A program made the position numbers and the translations under genes. A DNA stretch of 64,000 nt from Parabacteroides sp. PFB2-10. GTDB lineage: Bacteria > Bacteroidota > Bacteroidia > Bacteroidales > Tannerellaceae. How positions within the stretch are numbered: the stretch's first letter is position 1; each line of letters begins with the position of its first letter. Location: NCBI RefSeq assembly GCF_029893085.1, contig NZ_JARXWI010000003.1, forward strand, positions 186,001 through 250,000, written 5' to 3'. Positions 7,286 through 15,968 of this stretch are shown here, one piece after another. The notes under the pieces were generated by a model, which saw only the letters and a list, made by a program, of their open reading frames with translations, was not told the DNA's origin and did not search any database.

Positions 7286-8947
7286 ATGGAAAAACGTTTC
7301 TTGGGGCTTATTGGGAATAGTATTCGAAAAAACTGGGATCTCCCCGCCTTTACGGATTATAAAGGGAAAACATTCTATTATAGGGACTTTGCCGAAGAGA
7401 TTGAAAAGTTTCGTATCCTTCTGGAAGAGGCCGGAATACAAAAAGGTGATAAGGTGGCCATTGTGGGGCGTAACTCTTCGCATTGGGCTATTTGTTTTTT
7501 CGGAACACTGGCTTACGGGGCGGTGATTGTTCCCATTTTGCACGACTTCAAGCCGGATAGCATCCATCATATCGTGAATCATTCGGAGGCAAAGGCGCTT
7601 ATTGTTGCTTCGCATAACTGGGAAGGAATGAACATCGCAGAGATCCCTCAAATGGAGTTGATCGTGCTTATGGATGACTTCTCCGTATTGGCAAGCAAAA
7701 AGGAGGGTGTAGCCGAAGTACAGAAAGACATAGAGGCTCGTTTCAAAGCGAAATTTCCCGAAGGATATAGGCCGGACGACCTGGTTATGCACGAAGAGCA
7801 ACCGGAAGAGTTGGCGGTGCTTAATTACACTTCCGGAACGACCAGCTTCTCTAAAGGGGTTATGTTGCCTTACCGTAGTTTGTGGAGCAACACAAAGATC
7901 GCCTACGACCGCCTGCCGGGCATTCATCCGGGCGATACAATCGTATGTATGTTGCCGATGGCTCATATGTATGGACTGGCCTTTGAGATCCTGAATTCGG
8001 TTAATCTGGGGTGCCATATCCATTTCCTGAACCGCACACCGAGTCCGAAGATCATTATCGATGCCTTCGCAACCATCAAACCTCCGTTGATTTTGGCGGT
8101 TCCGTTGATCATTGAGAAAATTGTCAAAAATAAGATTTTCCCCATGCTTGAGAAGCCGGTGATCAAAACCTTATTGAAGGTTCCCGGACTTAAGTCCATT
8201 ATTTTAAATATAATCGGCAAAAAGCTGAAATCGGCTTTTGGCGTCAACCTATGGGAAGTCGTTATCGGTGGAGCTGCCTTGAACCGTGAGGTGGAAGAGT
8301 TTCTGCGCAAGGTGAAGTTTCCCTATACAGTGGGGTACGGCATGACGGAGTGTGGGCCATTGATTGCCTATACGCAATGGGACTCCTTTAAGATGGCTTC
8401 TGTCGGACAGATTGTCGACCGGACGGAGGTGATTATCGACTCTTCCGACCCGGAAAACGAGGTGGGCGAAATTCTGGTACGAGGCATGAATGTCATGCTT
8501 GGATATTATAAAAACCCGGTGGCTACCGAAGAGGTAATGATTGCAGACGGTTGGATGCGGACAGGCGACCTGGGCACCTTGGATAAAGATGGATTCCTCT
8601 ACATCAAAGGGCGTAGCAAATCGTTGATCTTAAGCTCCAACGGTCAAAACATCTATCCGGAAGAGATCGAAGACAAGTTGAACAATATGCCTTATGTGGG
8701 CGAATCGATTGTTATTTCCGAGAAAGGAAAGATCATTGCTTTGATTTATCCGGACCTGGATCGGATAGAGAATACGGGGGTAAGTGATGCGGAAGTGGAA
8801 AAGCAGATGCGGGCAAATATCGATAAGCTGAATACGCTGATCCCGGCTTATAGCAAGGTGAGCGACTACCGCTTGTATGACGAGGAATTTGAGAAGACGC
8901 CTAAAAGAAGTATTAAACGTTATCTATATCAATCGAAAGAAGAATAG
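7286..8947 (+). CDS. AMP-binding long-chain fatty-acid-CoA ligase
   Basis: 553 residues, in the normal range for the ANL family. The ATP-binding P-loop is NYTSGTTSFSKG, followed by the adenylate motif GYGMTECGP, the hinge aspartate in TGDLG, and a C-terminal lysine region (KTPKRSIKRYLY). It activates a carboxylic acid, most likely a fatty acid, as acyl-AMP and transfers it to CoA at the inner face of the membrane. No signal peptide. The downstream gene is formate-tetrahydrofolate ligase, 86 bases away and in the same direction, but without a clear functional link. The chain length preferred is not readable from the sequence. Confidence 0.85.
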   Translation: MEKRFLGLIGNSIRKNWDLPAFTDYKGKTFYYRDFAEEIEKFRILLEEAGIQKGDKVAIVGRNSSHWAICFFGTLAYGAVIVPILHDFKPDSIHHIVNHSEAKALIVASHNWEGMNIAEIPQMELIVLMDDFSVLASKKEGVAEVQKDIEARFKAKFPEGYRPDDLVMHEEQPEELAVLNYTSGTTSFSKGVMLPYRSLWSNTKIAYDRLPGIHPGDTIVCMLPMAHMYGLAFEILNSVNLGCHIHFLNRTPSPKIIIDAFATIKPPLILAVPLIIEKIVKNKIFPMLEKPVIKTLLKVPGLKSIILNIIGKKLKSAFGVNLWEVVIGGAALNREVEEFLRKVKFPYTVGYGMTECGPLIAYTQWDSFKMASVGQIVDRTEVIIDSSDPENEVGEILVRGMNVMLGYYKNPVATEEVMIADGWMRTGDLGTLDKDGFLYIKGRSKSLILSSNGQNIYPEEIEDKLNNMPYVGESIVISEKGKIIALIYPDLDRIENTGVSDAEVEKQMRANIDKLNTLIPAYSKVSDYRLYDEEFEKTPKRSIKRYLYQSKEE

Positions 8948-9033
8948 TAGTTAGAAAAGTTAAAGAAGTTATCACTTGCTTCGCTCCTTAGAAGTTGAGT
9001 AGGGAGCGTATGCATATATAAAACGAAAAAGCT

Positions 9034-10701
9034 ATGAAAACGGATATTACAATTGCCCGGGAGACGACGCTCAAAAAGGTGAAAGAAATAGCCAAAGAGT
9101 TGGGCATTGCCCGGGATGAAGTACAGAATTATGGCCGCTATATGGCTAAGATACCGCTTCATCTGATCGATGAAGAGAAGGTGGGGCAGCATAACCTGAT
9201 CCTGGTGACGGCCATTACACCGACCAAGGCCGGTATTGGTAAAACGACCGTTTCGATCGGCCTGGCATTAGGATTGAACCGGATCGGAAAGAAAGCCGTC
9301 GTGGCTTTGCGGGAGCCCTCCTTAGGGCCTGTGTTTGGCATGAAAGGTGGAGCGGCCGGGGGTGGTTATGCACAGGTGCTTCCGATGGAGAATATCAACC
9401 TGCATTTTACGGGCGACTTCCATGCGGTGACATCGGCACACAACACGATCACGGCTTTATTAGACAATTATATCTATCAGACGCGCAACAGTTGCGACGG
9501 ATTGAAAGAGATCAAATGGAAACGTGTATTAGACGTGAACGACCGTAGTTTGCGAAATATGGTTTCCGGTTTGGGAGGAAGTGCCAACGGCGTTCCGACG
9601 GAAACCGGGTTTGATATCACGCCGGCCTCCGAGATAATGGCCATCCTTTGTCTGGCCTCCGACCTGGATGATTTGAAGCGACGGGTAGGGAATATTCTTT
9701 TAGGATATACGAACAACGACCAGCCTTTTACGGTGAACGATCTGGGGATAGCCGGTGCCATTACGGTATTGTTGAAAGATGCCTTGCGCCCGAACCTGGT
9801 GCAGACGACAGAGAATACGGCTGCTTTTGTGCATGGAGGGCCTTTTGCCAATATCGCGCACGGATGTAACTCCATCCTGGCGACGAAGATGGCTTTGACC
9901 TATGGCGACTATGTGGTGACCGAAGCCGGATTTGGTGCCGACCTGGGGGCGGAGAAATTCTTTAATATCAAATGCCGCAAAGCGGGATTGTCTCCTAAAT
10001 TGACGGTGATTGTTGTCACATCGCAGAGCCTGAAGATGCATGGTGGCGTGGCAGAAAACAAAATCAAGGAGCCGAACCGGGAAGGACTGGTAAGCGGCCT
10101 GGCTAATCTGGATAAGCATATTGAGAATATAAAGAGCTTCGGACAATCGGTGGTGGTTACCTTTAACCGGTTCACAACGGATAGTGATGAGGAGATTGCT
10201 CTTGTGGCTGACCATTGCCGGAAGCAGGGCGTTGGCTTTGCTGTCAATGAGGTGTTTGCCGAAGGCGGTAAAGGCGGAGAGGAATTGGCCCGGCTGGTAG
10301 TAGATACGATTGCGAATAATCCCTCTACGGAGTTGCAGCATACCTATCAGGACGACGACGATGTGCGTCAGAAGGTGCAGAAAGTGGCTACGCAGATCTA
10401 TGGCGCCTCATCGGTGGTCTACACCACGTTGGCCGATAAGAAACTGCGGCAGATCGAGAGCCTTGGCATTTCCCATTACCCGATATGTATTGCCAAGACG
10501 CAATATTCTTTCTCTTCGGATCCGAAAGCTTATGGCGTTGCCCGGGATTTTGAATTGAAGGTGCGTGATATTATTATCAATAACGGAGCGGAAATGCTTG
10601 TCGTTATCATGGGAGAGATCATGCGTATGCCGGGACTTCCGAAAGAGCCGCAGGCAAAACATATCGACATTGTGGATGGACTTGTCGAGGGCTTAAGCTA
10701 A
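9034..10701 (+). CDS. fhs: Formate-tetrahydrofolate ligase
   Basis: 555 residues, full length. The N-terminal P-loop [11 protein letters not shown] and the signatures [22 protein letters not shown] and [10 protein letters not shown] match the FTHFS family. The cytoplasmic enzyme makes 10-formyltetrahydrofolate from formate, ATP and tetrahydrofolate, feeding purine and formyl-methionine synthesis. It ends 30 bases before a strong bidirectional terminator. No other one-carbon genes are adjacent. Confidence 0.96.
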   Translation: MKTDITIARETTLKKVKEIAKELGIARDEVQNYGRYMAKIPLHLIDEEKVGQHNLILVTAITPTKAGIGKTTVSIGLALGLNRIGKKAVVALREPSLGPVFGMKGGAAGGGYAQVLPMENINLHFTGDFHAVTSAHNTITALLDNYIYQTRNSCDGLKEIKWKRVLDVNDRSLRNMVSGLGGSANGVPTETGFDITPASEIMAILCLASDLDDLKRRVGNILLGYTNNDQPFTVNDLGIAGAITVLLKDALRPNLVQTTENTAAFVHGGPFANIAHGCNSILATKMALTYGDYVVTEAGFGADLGAEKFFNIKCRKAGLSPKLTVIVVTSQSLKMHGGVAENKIKEPNREGLVSGLANLDKHIENIKSFGQSVVVTFNRFTTDSDEEIALVADHCRKQGVGFAVNEVFAEGGKGGEELARLVVDTIANNPSTELQHTYQDDDDVRQKVQKVATQIYGASSVVYTTLADKKLRQIESLGISHYPICIAKTQYSFSSDPKAYGVARDFELKVRDIIINNGAEMLVVIMGEIMRMPGLPKEPQAKHIDIVDGLVEGLS

Positions 10702-10731
10702 CAAGCATACGCATTAGAATAGAATACAAAC

Positions 10732-10764
10732 AAAAAAGGTATCGCATTTAGCGATACCTTTTTT
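10732..10764. terminator. Bidirectional terminator between fhs and the DUF4270 gene
   Basis: A 14-bp perfect stem (AAAAAAGGTATCGC and its complement) closes a five-base loop, ATTTA. A/T tracts on both sides allow it to work for fhs on the plus strand and the DUF4270 gene on the minus strand. Confidence 0.85.
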
Positions 10765-10794
10765 GTTTGATATGATATACTTTCGGAAAATTCT

Positions 10795-12144
10795 TTACCG
10801 GCTGCCGTATTTACTGGAGGTGACTCCCATTCTCATGGCCTGGTTGTCTTTGCGAAGTTTCAACCCGGAAGGAGCAAGGTAATGCGTGACCACCGTTGTA
10901 TAGGTTCCGTAGTAGTTGCTCTCCTCTTTGGTATTTACCGGGAAAATCATCAATACAAGGTCATCGCCGGGAGAATTCTCTATGTGTTTCTTTAACACAT
11001 TGGAAATATTCCCGAAGGGATACGTACGATTTTCCGCATTCAACACGCCGACAAAGGAGGTGGTACCATCGCTTACCTTATTATCCTCGAAGAATGTTTT
11101 TACCGAATCTTCCGGCAATAGCAATAATTTAGAGGGCATATTTAGCGCATATGTATACTCTTCTGGCGGGAATGCACGAAGAGTAAGCGGCATATTATTT
11201 AAAATACGTCCGTCGATAAGCGGAGCAATCTCCTTAGCCGGGATAACTAAGCGGCAACCAACACCTGCCGGTGTCTTCATATACATATAGTCTTCGCTCG
11301 GTTCGAGCAGTTCGCTCATATCAGTATTCTTGAAACGATTGAGCTGAATAACCTCTTTGGTAATATTGAACACCTCGGTTGCGTGAATAATAGTATCTTG
11401 CTCCTGCGCCCCTTTGCCTACATATCTGTAATGGATGGTCATAAGCGACAGGTCTACGCCAATAATAGTGCCCGACCCAAAGGTGGTTGTCACGTATAAG
11501 CCGGGAAAAAAGGCATTGAATGCATCCTGATCGACAAAGGAGGATGGGTTGTTTACTGTCTCGTCGTAGATCTTTTGCCCAATTGATTCCGGCATACGGA
11601 TGCGGATATTCGGATAATAACCATCGTCGCCATTCCGCACAGAATCGGGAACGGAAACATCATAGGCCGTATAGGTCTGAGAACCCAACACCTGTTTCCG
11701 GTCTACATAATCATCCGGATTCAGATCAGTATAGTAATTCTTTTCTAACGGAGTCGTAACGGGGAATAGCTGAACACGCATGGGTGCTACTGAGTCGCCC
11801 ACCCAGGCGCTGTAATAAATACGGAAGTCTACCGAGTCCACCTTACCGTCGATGGGCGTATGTTCAAAGCGATATCCCTCCGGACAGTAGAACTGGCAGA
11901 TATAATCCGATACCAATGTACCGTATAACGGGTCGTAAAACTCTCCCAAAAGGCCTGTGTCTGATTTGGCATATACCGACTCCATCTTGACGGTTGATGC
12001 CGCTATGTTAAACGAATCAACAGATACAGAGATCTTATCGCCTTCTCCCTGAATACTCGTTCCTACCTTGCTCAATTCATCATCACAACTGCCCAGAATA
12101 AAGATTGCCAGGCATAATCCAAGTATAAAATGCTTTTTGTTCAT
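10795..12144 (-). CDS. DUF4270 lipoprotein
   Basis: 449 residues. The signal peptide ends in the lipobox ILGSC with the acidic DDE after the Cys, an export signal for the outer-membrane surface in Bacteroidetes. The body (GLLGEFYDPLYGTLVSDYICQF, then long beta-rich sequence) matches the DUF4270 family, whose function is not known to me. It starts 10 bases after the stop of the half-length glycogen synthase-like gene, forming a two-gene operon read away from panC. This gene pair next to panC is a pattern I recall from other Bacteroidetes, which would suggest a conserved unit. Confidence 0.8.
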   Translation of the reverse strand: MNKKHFILGLCLAIFILGSCDDELSKVGTSIQGEGDKISVSVDSFNIAASTVKMESVYAKSDTGLLGEFYDPLYGTLVSDYICQFYCPEGYRFEHTPIDGKVDSVDFRIYYSAWVGDSVAPMRVQLFPVTTPLEKNYYTDLNPDDYVDRKQVLGSQTYTAYDVSVPDSVRNGDDGYYPNIRIRMPESIGQKIYDETVNNPSSFVDQDAFNAFFPGLYVTTTFGSGTIIGVDLSLMTIHYRYVGKGAQEQDTIIHATEVFNITKEVIQLNRFKNTDMSELLEPSEDYMYMKTPAGVGCRLVIPAKEIAPLIDGRILNNMPLTLRAFPPEEYTYALNMPSKLLLLPEDSVKTFFEDNKVSDGTTSFVGVLNAENRTYPFGNISNVLKKHIENSPGDDLVLMIFPVNTKEESNYYGTYTTVVTHYLAPSGLKLRKDNQAMRMGVTSSKYGSR

Positions 12145-12154
12145 TTGTTGATTG

Positions 12155-12973
12155 TTACTTGTTTGAATCTAACACCACATCGTAAAAGTCATTAAAAGCG
12201 TCTATGTAATTGTCGGGAGATTGGTATCCTAAAAATGGCTTGCCATTGGCTGCGGCATACGATTGTAAATCCGGGTGAATCGTTTCGCTTCCCTGGATAA
12301 CACCATCCGCAAAATCAATAGCCATTTTGCTTACCCCTACAAAACTGGTATCTTCTCTTAATCCTTTTACGTCTTCTTCTGTTGCACCATCCATAATCAA
12401 TTTGTCAGGACATTCTTTGCGGAGAGGAACAGAAAACTCATCATTATAGATTGAATAGACGATTTTCGCGTCTTTCAAACAGGGATCATCTGCATACATC
12501 CGACGGATATAGAGGCCGGTAGGAGCTGATATCCATCCGTGACAATGGATAATATCAGGAATCCAGCGAAGCTTCTTTACCGTTTCCAGTACGCCACGCA
12601 CATAGAAAATCGAGCGGTCATCGTTGTCGGCATATTCATTTCCTTCGTTGTCGACCAGCGTGTTCTTACGCTGAAAGAAGTCTTCGTTGTCAATAAAGTA
12701 CACCTGCATACGAGCCGATTGAATGGAAGCTACCTTGATAATCAGAGGATGGTCGGTATCATCAATAATCAGATTCATGCCGGAGAGGCGGATTACTTCG
12801 TGTAATTGGTTGCGTCTTTCGTTGATGTTGCCGTATTTAGGCATAAATGTTCGGATTTCGCGGCCACGCTCTTGTATGCCTTGAGGTAGATTTCTTGAGA
12901 TTGTCGCTATCTCTGATTCAGGAAGGTAAGGAGAGATTTCTTGATTGATATACAAGATCTTTTTTGCATCCAT
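12155..12973 (-). CDS. Half-length GT5 glycogen/starch synthase-like protein
   Basis: 272 residues, about half of a normal GlgA. It aligns with the N-terminal GT5 Rossmann domain: ILYINQEISPYLPESEIATI at the start, IIHCHGWISAPTGLYIRR in the middle, then GVSKMAIDFADG. The ADP-glucose-binding KxGG motif that normally follows the first strand is replaced by PESE, and the entire C-terminal GT-B domain is missing. It is therefore probably not a normal glycogen synthase. The gene is not a recent break: no C-terminal remnant follows, because the DUF4270 gene starts 10 bases later. It may be a regulatory or substrate-sensing relative. Confidence 0.8.
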   Translation of the reverse strand: MDAKKILYINQEISPYLPESEIATISRNLPQGIQERGREIRTFMPKYGNINERRNQLHEVIRLSGMNLIIDDTDHPLIIKVASIQSARMQVYFIDNEDFFQRKNTLVDNEGNEYADNDDRSIFYVRGVLETVKKLRWIPDIIHCHGWISAPTGLYIRRMYADDPCLKDAKIVYSIYNDEFSVPLRKECPDKLIMDGATEEDVKGLREDTSFVGVSKMAIDFADGVIQGSETIHPDLQSYAAANGKPFLGYQSPDNYIDAFNDFYDVVLDSNK

Positions 12974-13002
12974 TCTATACGTTCATTTTTTGTAAAATCG
13001 CA

Positions 13003-13010
13003 CAAAGATA
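13003..13010 (-). promoter_or_regulatory. -7 box (TATCTTTG) for the GT5-like/DUF4270 operon
   Basis: Perfect TAnnTTTG on the minus strand, 29 bases before the ATG at 12973. A near match for panC on the plus strand (TTGCTTTG, 13043-13050) lies in the same short divergent spacer. Confidence 0.55.
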
Positions 13011-13074
13011 ACATTTTTCTTTCATTTACCGTAATTATTTACTTGCTTTGCACCCTCATTTAAGCTTCTTTCAG

Positions 13075-13917
13075 ATGAAAATCCTATATTCTAAAGCCAA
13101 TCTTAATGATTATTTAGAAAAAGAAAGGCTTCAAAACAAAACGATCGGGCTGGTTCCCACGATGGGCGCTCTTCATCCCGGTCATATTAGTTTGGTCGAT
13201 GCCTGCCGTAAAGAAAACGATGTGTGTGTAGTCAGTGTCTTTGTCAATCCAACCCAGTTTAATGACAAACGCGACCTGGAAACTTATCCCCGTACGTTTG
13301 ATGCCGATTGTGCCCTATTGGAACAAGCCGGCTGCGACTATGTCTTCGCTCCCTCGGTAGAGGAGATGTATCCGGAAGCCGATAGCCGTGTGTTCGAATT
13401 CGGACGGATCGCCGAAGTAATGGAGGGTGCTCATCGCCCGGGGCACTTCAACGGCGTAGCGCAGATCGTGAGCAAACTCTTCTATGCCACTATGCCCGAC
13501 ACGGCCTACTTTGGCGAAAAAGACTTCCAGCAACTGGCTATCATCCGCGTCATGACAGCGCAATTAAACCTGCCTGTCCGGATTGTCGCCTGCCCGATCA
13601 TGCGCGAAGCCGACGGGCTGGCTATGAGCAGCCGAAATATGCGTTTAACACCCGAACAACGTCAAAAAGCGCCGTTAATAGCACGCACTTTAAAAGAAAC
13701 ACTTAACTTTGTACCCGAAAAAGAGGTGCAGGAGGTGATTGATTATGTTGTAGATACACTCAATCGGACACCTGAAATGTGCGTCGAATACTTTGAAATA
13801 GTTGACGGGAATACATTGGAATCGATACATCATTGGTCTGATACCGATTCAATCGTAGGATGTATTACTGTTTTTTGTGGCGAAGTGCGTTTGATCGATA
13901 ACATACGGTATAAATAA
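13075..13917 (+). CDS. panC: Pantothenate synthetase
   Basis: 280 residues from ATG 13075 ([10 protein letters not shown]); a farther ATG nine codons upstream is in frame but overlaps the promoter spacer. The motifs [24 protein letters not shown] and [13 protein letters not shown] are the pantoate and ATP binding signatures, and [10 protein letters not shown] is the conserved beta-alanine region. The enzyme joins pantoate and beta-alanine using ATP to make pantothenate. panD, which makes the beta-alanine, follows 10 bases later. Confidence 0.96.
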   Translation: MKILYSKANLNDYLEKERLQNKTIGLVPTMGALHPGHISLVDACRKENDVCVVSVFVNPTQFNDKRDLETYPRTFDADCALLEQAGCDYVFAPSVEEMYPEADSRVFEFGRIAEVMEGAHRPGHFNGVAQIVSKLFYATMPDTAYFGEKDFQQLAIIRVMTAQLNLPVRIVACPIMREADGLAMSSRNMRLTPEQRQKAPLIARTLKETLNFVPEKEVQEVIDYVVDTLNRTPEMCVEYFEIVDGNTLESIHHWSDTDSIVGCITVFCGEVRLIDNIRYK

Positions 13918-13927
13918 TAACAAGAGG

Positions 13928-14278
13928 ATGTTTATAGAAATCGTTAAATCAAAAATTCACCGGGTTACGGTAACCGAAGCCAATTTGAATTATATTGGAA
14001 GCATCACCATTGATGAAGATCTGATGGATGCCGCCAACCTGATTGCTAACGAAAAGGTCTCTATTGTGGACAATAACAACGGGGAGCGCTTTGATACGTA
14101 TGTGATCAAAGGTGAACGCGGATCCGGCGTTATCTGTCTCAACGGGGCGGCTGCCCGACGCGTTCAGCCGGGTGACATTATCATTATCATGTCGTACGCA
14201 TTGATGGATTTCGAAGAGGCTAAAACTTTTAAGCCTTCAGTGATATTCCCGGATACAGCGACAAACAGATTGGTCTAA
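13928..14278 (+). CDS. panD: Aspartate 1-decarboxylase (pyruvoyl type)
   Basis: 116 residues, normal length. The self-cleavage site is Gly24-Ser25 in NYIGSITID, where Ser25 becomes the pyruvoyl group. [20 protein letters not shown] is the conserved core. It makes beta-alanine for panC, with which it forms a two-gene operon. A strong terminator follows. Confidence 0.96.
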   Translation: MFIEIVKSKIHRVTVTEANLNYIGSITIDEDLMDAANLIANEKVSIVDNNNGERFDTYVIKGERGSGVICLNGAAARRVQPGDIIIIMSYALMDFEEAKTFKPSVIFPDTATNRLV

Positions 14279-14311
14279 ATCGGTATAGTTAACAAAAACA
14301 ACTCATATCAT

Positions 14312-14345
14312 AAAGCCTGCCAATCTTTCCGGCAGGCTTTTTTTG
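14312..14345 (+). terminator. Terminator after panC-panD
   Basis: A 10-bp perfect stem (AAAGCCTGCC with GGCAGGCTTT) closes a nine-base loop and is followed by five more T. It ends only about 15 bases before the MATE start codon, so the next gene must start transcription inside or just after it, or depend on readthrough. Confidence 0.85.
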
Positions 14346-14358
14346 TAAAAAATAAATT

Positions 14359-15705
14359 ATGCAAGTAAATAAGAGTCAACAAATCTATTCAAATAAACAG
14401 ATCTGGCACGTAAGCTATCCCATCCTGCTCAGCCTATTGGCGCAGAATGTAGTCAACGTAACGGATACTGCCTTCCTGGGCCATGTGGGCGAAGTCGAAC
14501 TGGGCGCCGCCGCTATGGGTGGTCTGTTCTATATATGCTGTTTTACCATCGCTTTCGGATTCAGCATCGGTTCACAGATTGTGATTGCCCGTCGCAACGG
14601 TGAACGCGAGTATGCCGCAGTCGGTCCGGTCATGATACAGGGAGTACTGTTTCTGTTAGTCACCGCAGCCGTTATGTTTTTCCTGGCTCAGACGGGAGGG
14701 CGCAGCGTGATGCGTGTGATGATCTCTTCCGACACCATTCTGGATGCCACCATGGAATTCCTGGACTGGCGTGTGTTCGGCTTCTTTTTCTCTTTTATCA
14801 ATGTGATGTTTCGCGCGCTCTTTATCGGCATCACACGCACGAAGGTATTGACATTGAATGCCATTGTGATGGCACTCACCAACGTATTGCTCGACTATCT
14901 CATGATATTCGGACACGCCGGATTCCCGGCTATGGGAATAAAAGGAGCCGCCATTGCATCCGTTATAGCGGAAGCCGTCTCTACTTTGTTCTTTTTTGTC
15001 TACACCCGACTGACGGTCGACCGCGATAAATATGGTCTCCGGAAGCTCCGCTCCTTCGATTTCGCTCTTTTGCGCCGCGTATTGAGTATTTCTGTTTACA
15101 CCATGATACAGCATTTCCTCTCCATGGGTACCTTCTTCATGTTCTTTGTGGTAGTGGAACGTTTGGGGCAACGCGAATTGGCTATCGCCAACATTGTGCG
15201 AAGCATTTATATTGTTATGTTTATTCCCGTCAATTCATTATCGACAACCACCAATTCGTTTGTCAGTAATGCCATCGGTGCGGGACATATTGAACAAACC
15301 ATTCCTATTATTCGCAAAATAGCCCGTATGTCATTTCTGATTATGGCGGTTTGTGTTGCCTTAATATGTGCCTTCCCTCATGCGATTATTTCCATATACA
15401 CCAACGACCCCACATTGATTGCGGCATCTGTCCCCTCTGTGTATGTTATATCGCTGGCGATGCTATTGAGTTCCATTAGTAATGTTTATTTCAATGGCGT
15501 ATCGGGCACCGGAAACACCCGTTCCGCATTGGCCATGGAGGTAGCCACTTTAGTCGCCTATTGTGCCTATCTTTTCATTATGGGATCCGTCCTAAAGATG
15601 CCCGTCCACCTATGCTTCACAACGGAGATCATCTACTACTCCTTCCTGATGACCTTCTGTATGATCTACCTCAAAAAGGCAGATTGGCGGAATAAGAAGA
15701 TTTGA
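14359..15705 (+). CDS. MATE family multidrug or cation-coupled efflux pump
   Basis: 448 residues with about twelve hydrophobic helices. The early segment PILLSLLAQNVVNVTDTAFLG and the AAMGG motif are typical of MATE (NorM/DinF) transporters in the inner membrane, which export organic cations or drugs against Na+ or H+. The two six-helix halves are visible, with LLRRVLSISVYTMIQHFLS opening the second half. The stop codon TGA lies inside the first bases of a dispersed repeat. Substrate unknown. Confidence 0.88.
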   Translation: MQVNKSQQIYSNKQIWHVSYPILLSLLAQNVVNVTDTAFLGHVGEVELGAAAMGGLFYICCFTIAFGFSIGSQIVIARRNGEREYAAVGPVMIQGVLFLLVTAAVMFFLAQTGGRSVMRVMISSDTILDATMEFLDWRVFGFFFSFINVMFRALFIGITRTKVLTLNAIVMALTNVLLDYLMIFGHAGFPAMGIKGAAIASVIAEAVSTLFFFVYTRLTVDRDKYGLRKLRSFDFALLRRVLSISVYTMIQHFLSMGTFFMFFVVVERLGQRELAIANIVRSIYIVMFIPVNSLSTTTNSFVSNAIGAGHIEQTIPIIRKIARMSFLIMAVCVALICAFPHAIISIYTNDPTLIAASVPSVYVISLAMLLSSISNVYFNGVSGTGNTRSALAMEVATLVAYCAYLFIMGSVLKMPVHLCFTTEIIYYSFLMTFCMIYLKKADWRNKKI

Positions 15706-15708
15706 CAA

Positions 15709-15880
15709 AATGTTAAAATACGGATTGTAAGCAAAACCACCCGTTTTGCTTACAAATCCATACGTTAAAAAGTGTTTCTCCCGGGAGTTTGTCTCCGAAG
15801 TCCCGCCTTTTTGCGCGCAAAGTCCTGCCGAAATTACAAATCGTAAATTGGGGGTTTCGGCGAAAAGCCGCCATTTAACT
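15709..15880 (+). repeat. Dispersed hairpin repeat, copy B
   Basis: Same orientation as copy A and very similar along the full length. The hairpin TGTAAGCAAAAC-CACCC-GTTTTGCTTACA is a perfect 12-bp stem, followed by the CTCCCGGGAG palindrome and a GCCGAAA..TTTCGGC pairing. The left edge runs into the stop codon of the MATE gene. The copy lies between convergent genes and could act there as a terminator structure. Confidence 0.78.
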
Positions 15881-15968
15881 TTCGTTAACGCTTTATTCGA
15901 TAAAATAAAAAGGACTTTTACCCAGCCATTCCGACTGAGCCATACGAAGGAAGAAAAACGTGAATGGG

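Noticed and set aside
7226-8023. 265-codon minus-strand frame
   Set aside because: Antisense to the acyl-CoA synthetase; the product has no family-like features.
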